This document shows positions 18,070-25,345 of a stretch of DNA of 34,544 nt, piece after piece. The notes under the pieces were generated by a model. It did not search any database and had not been told where the DNA came from. It was given only the letters and a program-made list of their open reading frames with translations. This DNA comes from Clostridia bacterium. Lineage in GTDB: Bacteria > Bacillota > Clostridia > Oscillospirales > Acutalibacteraceae. Position numbers and translations under genes: made by a program. Location: positions 1-34,544 of the forward strand of contig JAFYVE010000021.1 of NCBI GenBank assembly GCA_017549285.1. The letters run 5' to 3'. Every line of letters begins with the position of its first letter. Within the stretch, counting starts at the first letter, position 1.

Positions 18070-18837
18070 TCAGAATGTTCTGACAGCTACAACAGTAATG
18101 TTATCACGTTCCTGTCTCTGCTTGTCTGTTTCAATAAGAGCTCGGATATTTGCAGTCATACCATCTGCATCAAGCATTACATCCGGATTGAGGTATGAAT
18201 ATATCTCCTGCTCAGTAATCTCATGTCTGAAGCCGTCTGAACACAACATATAAACTGCGTTGTTAACAGTATCGCCGAAGAACATATCGGGATATACACT
18301 GTCAGATGCTCCGATACACTGAAGAAGAACACTTCTTCTTGAATCAACCTTTGCCTGTTCTTCAGTAAGAAGACCAAGCTCAACTTCCCTTGCAACAACG
18401 GTCTGATCTTTTGTAAGAACTTTAATCCCGTTTGAAATCTCATAACAACGTGTATCACCAACGTTAAGAATATAATATCTTTTTTCTGTGATAAGAATTG
18501 CCGTTATGGTTGTTCCGAGATTAATTCCGTGCTGCTTACCGTATAATTTAATTTTTTCGTTATAATCTACAACGATGTTGTTCCACTCAGTGCGAAGAAC
18601 AGAATCAGCAATCTCTGATTCACTGAGTTCAGGCAGACGTGTTTTTGCCCAATTTGCAAAAGCACTGACTACGGTTGAACTGGCAACCTCGCCTTTTGCA
18701 AGACCACCCATTCCGTCGCACAAAACGGCAAAAGCCATTTTTCCCTGTTTAGTGGAAAAAACGGACGAATAATAACTATCCTGATTTGTACTTTTTACAA
18801 TTCCGATATCTGTATCGGCTGCAATAATGAAATTCAT
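18070..18837 (-). CDS. PP2C-family Ser/Thr protein phosphatase
   Basis: 255 residues from the ATG at 18837, chosen over an in-frame upstream start at 18855 because AAGGTGA lies eight bases before it. PP2C motifs: D8-T-D-I-G with STNQDSYY (16-23), LCDGMGG (39-45, metal ligand D41), GTTITAI, NVGDTRCY, CSDGF and the C-terminal RDNITVV. Length is typical of bacterial PrpC/Stp1. It is cytosolic and manganese/magnesium-dependent, and should dephosphorylate the kinase encoded 18 bases downstream and its targets. The small gap and order (phosphatase then kinase) match prpC-prkC pairs elsewhere in Firmicutes. Confidence 0.93.
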   Translation of the reverse strand: MNFIIAADTDIGIVKSTNQDSYYSSVFSTKQGKMAFAVLCDGMGGLAKGEVASSTVVSAFANWAKTRLPELSESEIADSVLRTEWNNIVVDYNEKIKLYGKQHGINLGTTITAILITEKRYYILNVGDTRCYEISNGIKVLTKDQTVVAREVELGLLTEEQAKVDSRRSVLLQCIGASDSVYPDMFFGDTVNNAVYMLCSDGFRHEITEQEIYSYLNPDVMLDADGMTANIRALIETDKQRQERDNITVVAVRTF

Positions 18838-18864
18838 ACAGTTCACCTTAAACATTAATTTTTA

Positions 18865-18900
18865 AGCAGGCATCAGAAAAATCATTTAATGATGCCTGCT
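18865..18900 (-). promoter_or_regulatory. Intergenic stem-loop between FHA and PP2C genes
   Basis: A perfect 11-bp stem (18865-18875 with 18890-18900) closes a 14-base loop. On the minus strand only two T follow it, then A-rich sequence and the PP2C RBS, so it is not a good intrinsic terminator. No promoter is evident in the 92-base gap. It may be an mRNA processing or stability element, or a partial terminator separating the FHA and kinase/phosphatase segments. Confidence 0.6.
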
Positions 18901-18929
18901 ACAACATCATCAGCGTAAAGCTATTTTAA

Positions 18930-20702
18930 TTAATAAAGTTTAAACTCAAAATCTTCATTTGCGAAACGAAGTTTTGAACCATGTACAATTTCATATTCAC
19001 TGTTTGACTGCAAAATACCACCATCAAGGAAAGTATGATTGGTAGAATTTGTATCAACAACATAATATTTGCCGTTACGGGTAATAATATTTGCATGACT
19101 ACGGCTGATTGTACTGTTGTCTCCTATAAAATAGTCAACATAACTCTTTTCTTTACCGATTCTGAAAACAGGTTTGTTAACAGGAATCTTTTCGTTATTT
19201 TTTGAGCGGATCAGATGAGGAGCAACAATTGTATTTGTCTGCATACCTGCAGAAAGAACAGTTGTTTCACCTATCATACCTGCGCTCAGAACCGTTGTGT
19301 CACCGAAGTTCATTGACATTCCTGTAGGAGCAGCAGTCTGTACAGGTGCAACGGGAGGCTGTACAGGTGCAACGGGAGGCTGTACAGGTGCAACGGGAGG
19401 CTGTACAGGTGCAACGGGAGGCTGCACAGGTGCGACAGGAGGCTGTACAGGTACGACAGGAGGCTGTACAACAGGTGTAACAGGTTTTACCGGAGCAACG
19501 GGCTGTACAGGAGGAGTTTTTGTTGCACTGTTAACTGCCGGTGTCGACTGTCCGGGAATTGCAAAACCTGCAGAATTAGAACTCTTTGAAGCTGAATTAT
19601 CAGGTGCAGCGGAAGCTGAAGCCTGACCGGCTTTTTTTGCTGCTTGCTGAGCATCATATATTGCTTTATTTTCTTTGCTGTAATGCCGTAACAAATACAT
19701 CATTGACATTGGCTTTTCATCAGAAGCAGGTGCTGCGTTCTGTGACTGCGCAGCAGGAGCAGCAGGAGTTGCAGGTGCAGCGGCACCAGCTTTCAATGCA
19801 GCCTGTTGTGCATCATATATTGCTTTGTTTTCTTTACTATAATGCTGCAGCAGATACATTTTTGTCATCGGCTTTTCACCGTTAGGAAGCACATTATTGT
19901 TCTGCTGAACAGGTGCAGGCTCCTGTCCGGGAACCTGAAATGCAGACTGTGATGCCGGCTGAGATGTTACAGGGGCTGATACCACAGGCTGAGGCTGAGG
20001 AGCAACAGGAGCAACAGGAGCAACAGGTGCAACAGGCTGCTGTGCAGGTGTTACAACTGGAGGTTTTATCTCTGCTTTAGGCTGCTGTACGGGTGCTGCA
20101 ACAGGTGCAACAGGAGTAAAAGCAGGAGCAGGTGCTGCTGTTGCAGAAGATCCTGAAACAATACTTTCAAGCAGGTTTTTAAATTCAACAAGAGAGAAAA
20201 CAGGCATACTGTTGAGATGATTCATAATTTTTGCAACATAATCGCAATTCTCTGTCTGATCAAACTGTGTTGAAAACATTATATTTTTAAAGAATACACC
20301 AAGATCGTTATGTTTACGATCCATATCAATAATGGGAAGGCAGATAAGTGATGTTTCACATGTTGATACATCAGCAAAGATATAATCAAGATCAAGAAGA
20401 ATCATATCCGGATCTATCATATAATCTTCAGCAGAAAGCATTGCATTGACAACACCGGTGAAAACACCTATAAGTCTAGCTTTATTTACAACGCCTGCAA
20501 AAAACTGACTGACAGAAATTTTTGCTGAAACATTGTACTTAATGTATTTGGAAGTATCCATCTGCAAACACATTGTCTGTGCCAGACCTGAGATATGATT
20601 GTTTGTTATCATACCGAGTTCCATTGTATCAAGAACTTCATCTTCACCGACTTTATAAACGAGATATGTGTTTGTTCCCTGATTTTCATATGTAAAATTC
20701 AT
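18930..20702 (-). CDS. FHA-domain protein with DUF6382-like N-terminus
   Basis: 590 residues. Residues 1-190 match my memory of DUF6382, a domain found with FHA in Firmicutes. Residues ~190-460 are a Pro/Ala/Gln-rich linker holding a duplicated ~34-residue segment (MYLLxHYSKENKAIYDAQQA) and six PPVxPVQ units. Two TTVLSAGM motifs follow (threonine pairs 469/470 and 480/481). A C-terminal FHA domain (about 510-590) has FRIGK, SRSHA (533-537, phosphate contact) and TNSTNHT. No signal peptide or membrane helix is seen. AAGGAGAG precedes the ATG. FHA domains bind phosphothreonine; the TTVL motifs just before it suggest intramolecular switching, as in GarA and OdhI, or binding to the ETTVL scaffold. 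It bridges the pilus genes and the kinase genes. Confidence 0.88.
   Translation of the reverse strand: MNFTYENQGTNTYLVYKVGEDEVLDTMELGMITNNHISGLAQTMCLQMDTSKYIKYNVSAKISVSQFFAGVVNKARLIGVFTGVVNAMLSAEDYMIDPDMILLDLDYIFADVSTCETSLICLPIIDMDRKHNDLGVFFKNIMFSTQFDQTENCDYVAKIMNHLNSMPVFSLVEFKNLLESIVSGSSATAAPAPAFTPVAPVAAPVQQPKAEIKPPVVTPAQQPVAPVAPVAPVAPQPQPVVSAPVTSQPASQSAFQVPGQEPAPVQQNNNVLPNGEKPMTKMYLLQHYSKENKAIYDAQQAALKAGAAAPATPAAPAAQSQNAAPASDEKPMSMMYLLRHYSKENKAIYDAQQAAKKAGQASASAAPDNSASKSSNSAGFAIPGQSTPAVNSATKTPPVQPVAPVKPVTPVVQPPVVPVQPPVAPVQPPVAPVQPPVAPVQPPVAPVQPPVAPVQTAAPTGMSMNFGDTTVLSAGMIGETTVLSAGMQTNTIVAPHLIRSKNNEKIPVNKPVFRIGKEKSYVDYFIGDNSTISRSHANIITRNGKYYVVDTNSTNHTFLDGGILQSNSEYEIVHGSKLRFANEDFEFKLY
19338..19463 (-). 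repeat. Six tandem 21-bp repeats in the FHA protein linker
   Basis: Six in-frame 21-base units encode one PPVVPVQ and five PPVAPVQ (residues 414-455). Near-identity at DNA level implies recent slippage and probable copy-number variation between strains. The polyproline-like linker would hold the FHA domain away from the N-terminal domain. Confidence 0.88.
19626..19886 (-). repeat. Duplicated ~34-residue segment in the FHA protein
   Basis: Two copies (about residues 273-306 and 326-359) share EKPM, MYLL, HYSKENKAIYDAQQAA and KAG. Charged, helical, aromatic-containing segments conserved inside a low-complexity linker are likely binding motifs; the partner is unknown. Boundaries are approximate. 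Confidence 0.8.
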
Positions 20703-20717
20703 AATTATATACTCTCC

Positions 20718-22010
20718 TTACATTTTACTGAATACGGATAAGGAAGTCCATACATCATCAACCTTAACAAAAGTTACACCATAATTGTTAAAATCACATA
20801 CATCATCGAACTGGAAATCAATGCAGACTTTATTTGTCTTATCAATAAATCCCCACTTGCCGTCTTTACAAACAGCAGCAAGTCCGTTAACGAATGAATG
20901 AGCATCCTCATATGTAGGTTCAACAACAGTTTCACCTGCTGTATTCACAAAGCCCCATTTTGAACCAACTTTAACAGCTGCAGGGTCAGCACTTAAAAAT
21001 GCCTTTGCAGAGTCAAAAGTCTGTTCACAAATCTTATTGCATTTTGAATCTATCAGATTATATTTACCGTCAATTGCAACAAATCCTCGATCATTTCTGA
21101 ATGCAACACCTTTGTCATCAACGGGAATATCAGAAATTGCACTTGATGAAACTTTTTCACCTTTTTCATTGATAATTGCCCAAGTATTACCTTCTTTTAC
21201 GGGAGCAACACCATTATTGAAGGCACCTGCATAATCATAACTACCAAAAAGATATTTGTATGAATCTGAGTAATAACCGTATTTATTATTTGTTTTAATT
21301 GCAACTTTACTATCGAGAATTCCGATATCCTGAATTGCGGTATCCAAAACAGGAGCATTTGTTTTGTCACCATTCACATCAATATAGTACCAATCACCAT
21401 TAGGTTCCTGAACACCGGCTGAGTTAAGAGCAAACGGTTTTGCCTGAGCATATTTAAATCCGATATCATTTCTGCCATAAGCATCAAGATAACCATACAT
21501 TTTGTCTTCTTTACATGCAACCCAGAAGTTGCCACTGCAGTTATATACTTCTACATAATCTGAAAAACCCGTTTCATATACATACTGGATTTCAGTATAC
21601 ATCTTGTCGATTTCTTCAGACTGAAGTTTTCTCTTATTAACAGTTTTCATTACTTCAAAGAAGTCTTCATACTCCTGAAGATCATAATAAACTTTCAAAA
21701 GGAATTCATATGCTTTAGCTGTTTTAGGATAAAGAGTTATTAATTCTTCACCGTAACTGATAGCAGCAGAAACATAATCATTATTATAATACATCTCTGC
21801 TTTTTCATATGCTATTTCAAAATCATCTTTAATAAGCAGTGCATTGTCATATGCTTCTGCAGAACGGACAACAACACCCTGTGATGCCAGTGTTCGGGCC
21901 TGTTCAAGATATGATTCATATTCTTTTTTTGATTCAATTCTTCCTGAAATAAGCATATAACAGGATAAAACCATTGCTATAACCAATACTAAGGGAAATA
22001 CTTTTTTCAT
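20718..22010 (-). CDS. Membrane-anchored TPR and WG-repeat protein
   Basis: 430 residues from the ATG at 22010; an in-frame TTG nine bases upstream is rejected because GGAGG (22021-22025) is correctly spaced for the ATG. Residues 4-24 form an N-terminal membrane helix or uncleaved signal. Residues ~30-135 are helical with TPR-like periodicity (ARTLASQGVVVRSAEAY and related helices). Residues ~155-430 contain several WG (KWGFI/V) repeats, including KYGYYSDS, KWGFVNTAG and KWGFIDKTN, which build beta-rich scaffolds. It is probably extracytoplasmic. Its place between the prepilin peptidase and the FHA gene suggests a pilus- or envelope-associated scaffold. No enzymatic motif is present. Confidence 0.8.
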   Translation of the reverse strand: MKKVFPLVLVIAMVLSCYMLISGRIESKKEYESYLEQARTLASQGVVVRSAEAYDNALLIKDDFEIAYEKAEMYYNNDYVSAAISYGEELITLYPKTAKAYEFLLKVYYDLQEYEDFFEVMKTVNKRKLQSEEIDKMYTEIQYVYETGFSDYVEVYNCSGNFWVACKEDKMYGYLDAYGRNDIGFKYAQAKPFALNSAGVQEPNGDWYYIDVNGDKTNAPVLDTAIQDIGILDSKVAIKTNNKYGYYSDSYKYLFGSYDYAGAFNNGVAPVKEGNTWAIINEKGEKVSSSAISDIPVDDKGVAFRNDRGFVAIDGKYNLIDSKCNKICEQTFDSAKAFLSADPAAVKVGSKWGFVNTAGETVVEPTYEDAHSFVNGLAAVCKDGKWGFIDKTNKVCIDFQFDDVCDFNNYGVTFVKVDDVWTSLSVFSKM

Positions 22011-22026
22011 ATATTTCAAACCTCCA

Positions 22027-22740
22027 TTAAGCTCCGAATATTATAACCGAAATAAAAGTACCAATCAGAATGCAAGGTGCAAATGCGATAAAATCTTTCC
22101 GGCTTTTTTTCTTTGTCAATATTAAAAATACCGAGTAAAAGAATGCACATATAAGTGTTGTAAATATTGAAGACATTACTCCTGATATCCCCTGACATAG
22201 CGCCATAAGAATAAAGAGCTTGATATCCCCCATTCCGATACCATTGCGTATAATAAGCAATCCTACAACAGAGAGAATCACCAATGCAGCAACTGCAATT
22301 CCTTCAGATATAAGATTTCCTATTACCGCGTCACGATAAAAGATAAATTCAAATATCAATAAAACTGCCCTGCATCCTAACCCGCATAATATTAATTTAT
22401 TCGGTATCCTGTATTCAAGATTATCATAATAAGCTGCAACAAACAAAATCGCAACGAGCAATACTCGTTTTAAAGTATATACTACATCATCAAACCCAAA
22501 AGCAAAAACGAAAACAAGACCAACAGTCAATATAGATATAAAAGATATTATACTGTATATAATTGTTTTTGTTTTATTAACTTCTTTTGTTTCAGGCTCA
22601 TTACTGTCAAAATTATCAGTATCAGTTACAATTTCGGGAACTTTCTTTTTTGCAAGAAGACGAAAAAGAATTCCGAAAACAGCACAGATACCGATGATTA
22701 CAGTACCGGATAACTGTAAAATCATCTCTGTTATAGCCAT
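22027..22740 (-). CDS. A24-family prepilin peptidase (TadV/CpaA-like)
   Basis: 237 residues, multi-pass membrane aspartyl protease. Both catalytic aspartates are visible: D106 in YYDNLEYRIPN and D172 in GMGDIK (the GxGD motif). About seven hydrophobic segments are predicted, with a charged cytoplasmic stretch at 31-58. It should cleave Flp and the TadE-like pseudopilins encoded in the same unit. It lacks the N-terminal cysteine-rich domain of PilD-type enzymes; such a domain is encoded alone at 33728-34198. It lies four bases after the small unknown gene and 16 bases before the WG-repeat protein. Confidence 0.9.
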   Translation of the reverse strand: MAITEMILQLSGTVIIGICAVFGILFRLLAKKKVPEIVTDTDNFDSNEPETKEVNKTKTIIYSIISFISILTVGLVFVFAFGFDDVVYTLKRVLLVAILFVAAYYDNLEYRIPNKLILCGLGCRAVLLIFEFIFYRDAVIGNLISEGIAVAALVILSVVGLLIIRNGIGMGDIKLFILMALCQGISGVMSSIFTTLICAFFYSVFLILTKKKSRKDFIAFAPCILIGTFISVIIFGA

Positions 22741-22744
22741 AATT

Positions 22745-23218
22745 TCATCCTAACTCTTTAAAACTATTGTTTAAGATATATTCAATGCGTCGGATATTTT
22801 CTGCATCTGCAGAACTGTTTTTAAGTTCAATAAATAAAGAATTTAAAGTATTCTTATATTTTTCTGCAGACACAGTATCGTCAAGATAAATCAACATTTC
22901 GAGAAATGTTTCATAAACATATCTGCGAACATTTTCAGGCTGATTGCTCACCTGCTCTGAAAAAAGAAAGTCAAACAAACAATCTATATCAGACACATTT
23001 TTTGTTTTTCTTACCGATGAGCAAGCCTTTGTAAAATCAATTTTAATATCAGAAGAATCAGACAGATTACGGATTGCAGAGGAATTTATTTCTGTCAGCC
23101 ATATACTCTCCTGTTCTTTCGGAATATTATATGACTTGTATTCCTCATAAACACCGTCATTAGCCATATAATAATGATTACCGTTATATGTGAAAAATAA
23201 ATATTCAGCTCTGTCCAT
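22745..23218 (-). CDS. Small protein of unknown function in the Tad unit
   Basis: 157 residues from the ATG at 23218. A start seven codons upstream (23239) is possible, but has no RBS, whereas the chosen ATG overlaps the preceding stop (TAATG at 23216-23220), a coupling used repeatedly in this window. The protein is acidic and mostly helical, with the N-terminus MDRAEYLFFTYNGNHYYMAND and no signal peptide or membrane helix, so it is probably cytosolic. I do not recognise a family. It sits between a TadE-like protein and the prepilin peptidase, so a chaperone or assembly role for pseudopilins is conceivable but unsupported. Confidence 0.6.
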   Translation of the reverse strand: MDRAEYLFFTYNGNHYYMANDGVYEEYKSYNIPKEQESIWLTEINSSAIRNLSDSSDIKIDFTKACSSVRKTKNVSDIDCLFDFLFSEQVSNQPENVRRYVYETFLEMLIYLDDTVSAEKYKNTLNSLFIELKNSSADAENIRRIEYILNNSFKELG

Positions 23219-24489
23219 TATTTCTTTACTGCTTTCCATAACCCATTACTGGAATTATACTCAAAAGTGTATCCTTTCTGTTTGAGCCAGTTGACTTCTT
23301 TTGCGTATGAACCGGTAGCTGTTGAAGGATTATCAGTAAGATAGAATGTCTTCCCCTGAGAATGCTGAGTTTCAAGGAAGCTCTTGTTTATATCCCACAT
23401 AAAGTCAGAATTTGATTGAGCAGCAACTTCATCATAATTATCCATATCAAAATATGTAGCTTCAATTCTGATAGCTTCATCAATATAAGAATGTCCTATT
23501 TCAGAATTATTATATTTACCGAGAACAACAGAATCAGAAGATGCATTTTTAGTTGACAGACGTGCATATTCAGAAGCGGATTTAAGCTGAGATTTTGTTG
23601 TTTCCTCACTTGCTGCCCCACCGTCTTCACCATTTGCAATACCGTCTTTATCTGAAACAGTTGTACTTTCTGCACCGCCTGATGAACCACCTGCACCGTC
23701 ACCGCCTGCAGGTTTGTCAACTTTCAAGGTTTCTGCAAACCAAGCCTTTGTAGCAGCACATTGAGTAAAAGGAATCCTGATATCAATATTCAATAATTGC
23801 ATAACCTTGATTTCATATTTAACAATGATTTTTATTTCATTTGTACCATTCAGAAACAGAACGGAATCTCCGAAATCAAGACCTTTAAGATATGAACCGT
23901 TTTTAGGAACAACTCCGAGATATTTCAGGAATGCTTCACAATTATCTCCTTCAGAACGAAGCAGATGTTTTTTTGCAAAAACAGGAACAACCTTAGATAC
24001 AAGATATGATTTTACGGTTTCTATACCTTCATTGGCAAGCATTTTCAACAAGCTCGTCGGATCTGATACAACAGAATCAAAACCACCTGTAATATCGGAA
24101 TAACCACCTTTAGCAGCTTCAATATCAGATTTGATACTATCATAAGCCGCTCCGTATTGTGATGGATCACTTGCAGATGAAGAAACAGAATTGCCGATTG
24201 ATGCTGCTGAAGAAAATAATGTGCTTACACCGCCTGCCATCTGGTCGATACCGGCTCTTGCGTTCTCTCCTTCTGCATATAAACCGGCCTGTTTATCATT
24301 CAAACCTGTAAGACCGTAAATATACGAATACTGTGAAAGTTCTTTTGCTGTTTCGTTAATTGCGACACCGATTTTTGCCTGAGCAAAACATATATTTACT
24401 ATTGATAACACAGTTATAATAGCAAACATAAAGAACGGCAATATAATTGTAGCCTCAATAATTATGGCACCATTCTCATTTCTTTTCAA
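23218..24489 (-). CDS. TadE-like pseudopilin with large C-terminal domain
   Basis: 423 residues beginning at TTG (24487-24489); GGAGG lies seven bases upstream and no ATG occurs until residue 21, inside the helix. The N-terminus NGAIIIEATIILPFFMF is a TadE/TadF signature: cleavage after G7 leaves glutamate at mature position +5, followed by a hydrophobic helix to about residue 36. The remainder is extracytoplasmic, with a Gly/Ser/acidic linker near 265-300 (GGDGAGGSSGGAES). It is much longer than a typical TadE (~150-200 residues), implying added binding or structural domains. It is followed by a one-base overlap with the next gene. Confidence 0.8.
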   Translation of the reverse strand: MKRNENGAIIIEATIILPFFMFAIITVLSIVNICFAQAKIGVAINETAKELSQYSYIYGLTGLNDKQAGLYAEGENARAGIDQMAGGVSTLFSSAASIGNSVSSSASDPSQYGAAYDSIKSDIEAAKGGYSDITGGFDSVVSDPTSLLKMLANEGIETVKSYLVSKVVPVFAKKHLLRSEGDNCEAFLKYLGVVPKNGSYLKGLDFGDSVLFLNGTNEIKIIVKYEIKVMQLLNIDIRIPFTQCAATKAWFAETLKVDKPAGGDGAGGSSGGAESTTVSDKDGIANGEDGGAASEETTKSQLKSASEYARLSTKNASSDSVVLGKYNNSEIGHSYIDEAIRIEATYFDMDNYDEVAAQSNSDFMWDINKSFLETQHSQGKTFYLTDNPSTATGSYAKEVNWLKQKGYTFEYNSSNGLWKAVKK

Positions 24490-24525
24490 AATATCGCCTC
24501 CGCAACATTTTTTTGTGTCTTTTAA

Positions 24526-25326
24526 TTATTCAGCAACGAAAGGAATGTCATTCTCAAGAGCATATGTTTCTGCTGTTGAACCGGCTGCACCATGTAACAC
24601 AACATTCGGACATTCTGTTATAGCACTAGGATCGAATTCCGCGTTTGGATTAAGAACATACATATCTTTTAAACTATCAGAACTATTTACTGTCTGCAAT
24701 CCTAAATATGCAACGGATGCAGGAATTGTAACTGATATCAATGCTGTGTCTCCAAGACATGATTGACCGATTGACTTTAAACCTTCCGGAAGTTCAATTG
24801 ATGAAAGTTTTTCACAACATGCGAATGAACAGATTCCGAGAGTTTCAACAGTTGAAGGAATATTGATTTCAGTTAATTCGTAACAATTGATAAATGCATC
24901 ATCACCAATTGTTTTTATTCCTTCATTTAATACAACTTTTTTTAATACTAACTGATTTTCAAACGTACGTGCTTCAATTTCAGTAATTGTTGAAGGAAAA
25001 TATACTTCTTCCATCTGAACATTAAAGAATGTTGAATAAGAAATACCTTCAACAGTTTTTCCGTTAAGAGTTTCAGGGATTCTTATAATCTGTGCATCAC
25101 CGACATAATCAGTTATATAATAACCTTTATCAGTATCTTCAGCATAAAAATCTTCATCTTTTGATTCTGTTTTTATTCCGCCTTTATTACCATCAGCAGA
25201 ATCATCAGCATTATTATTTGAGACTGTTGTCTGTACATCATCAGTAGTTTCATCTGATGTATCACCGCATGCACATAAAGAAACTGTCAATAATAATGCA
25301 ACAAATAATGCTATAAATTTTTTCAT
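24526..25326 (-). CDS. LRR_5 (BspA-type) leucine-rich-repeat lipoprotein
   Basis: 266 residues. A lipoprotein signal ends in LCAC-G (lipidated C20), followed by an acidic Asp/Thr/Asn linker (21-60). Residues ~70-250 carry BspA/LRR_5 repeats (IRIPETLNGKTVEGISYS, EINIPSTVETLGICSF, SIELPEGLKSIGQSCL, SVTIPASVAYLG). These domains mediate protein-protein or host-surface binding in other bacteria. AAAGGAGAT precedes the ATG. It lies inside the Tad gene set, between the DUF5702 protein and the second TadE-like protein, so it may be an accessory surface or tip-associated component. That role is inferred from position. Confidence 0.85.
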   Translation of the reverse strand: MKKFIALFVALLLTVSLCACGDTSDETTDDVQTTVSNNNADDSADGNKGGIKTESKDEDFYAEDTDKGYYITDYVGDAQIIRIPETLNGKTVEGISYSTFFNVQMEEVYFPSTITEIEARTFENQLVLKKVVLNEGIKTIGDDAFINCYELTEINIPSTVETLGICSFACCEKLSSIELPEGLKSIGQSCLGDTALISVTIPASVAYLGLQTVNSSDSLKDMYVLNPNAEFDPSAITECPNVVLHGAAGSTAETYALENDIPFVAE

Positions 25327-25345
25327 ATAATTATCTCCTTTTTTA

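Noticed and set aside
19338-19463. Regular 21-bp repeats resembling a CRISPR array
   Set aside because: Units are contiguous, without spacers, and in frame with the FHA protein, encoding PPVAPVQ; no cas genes are present.
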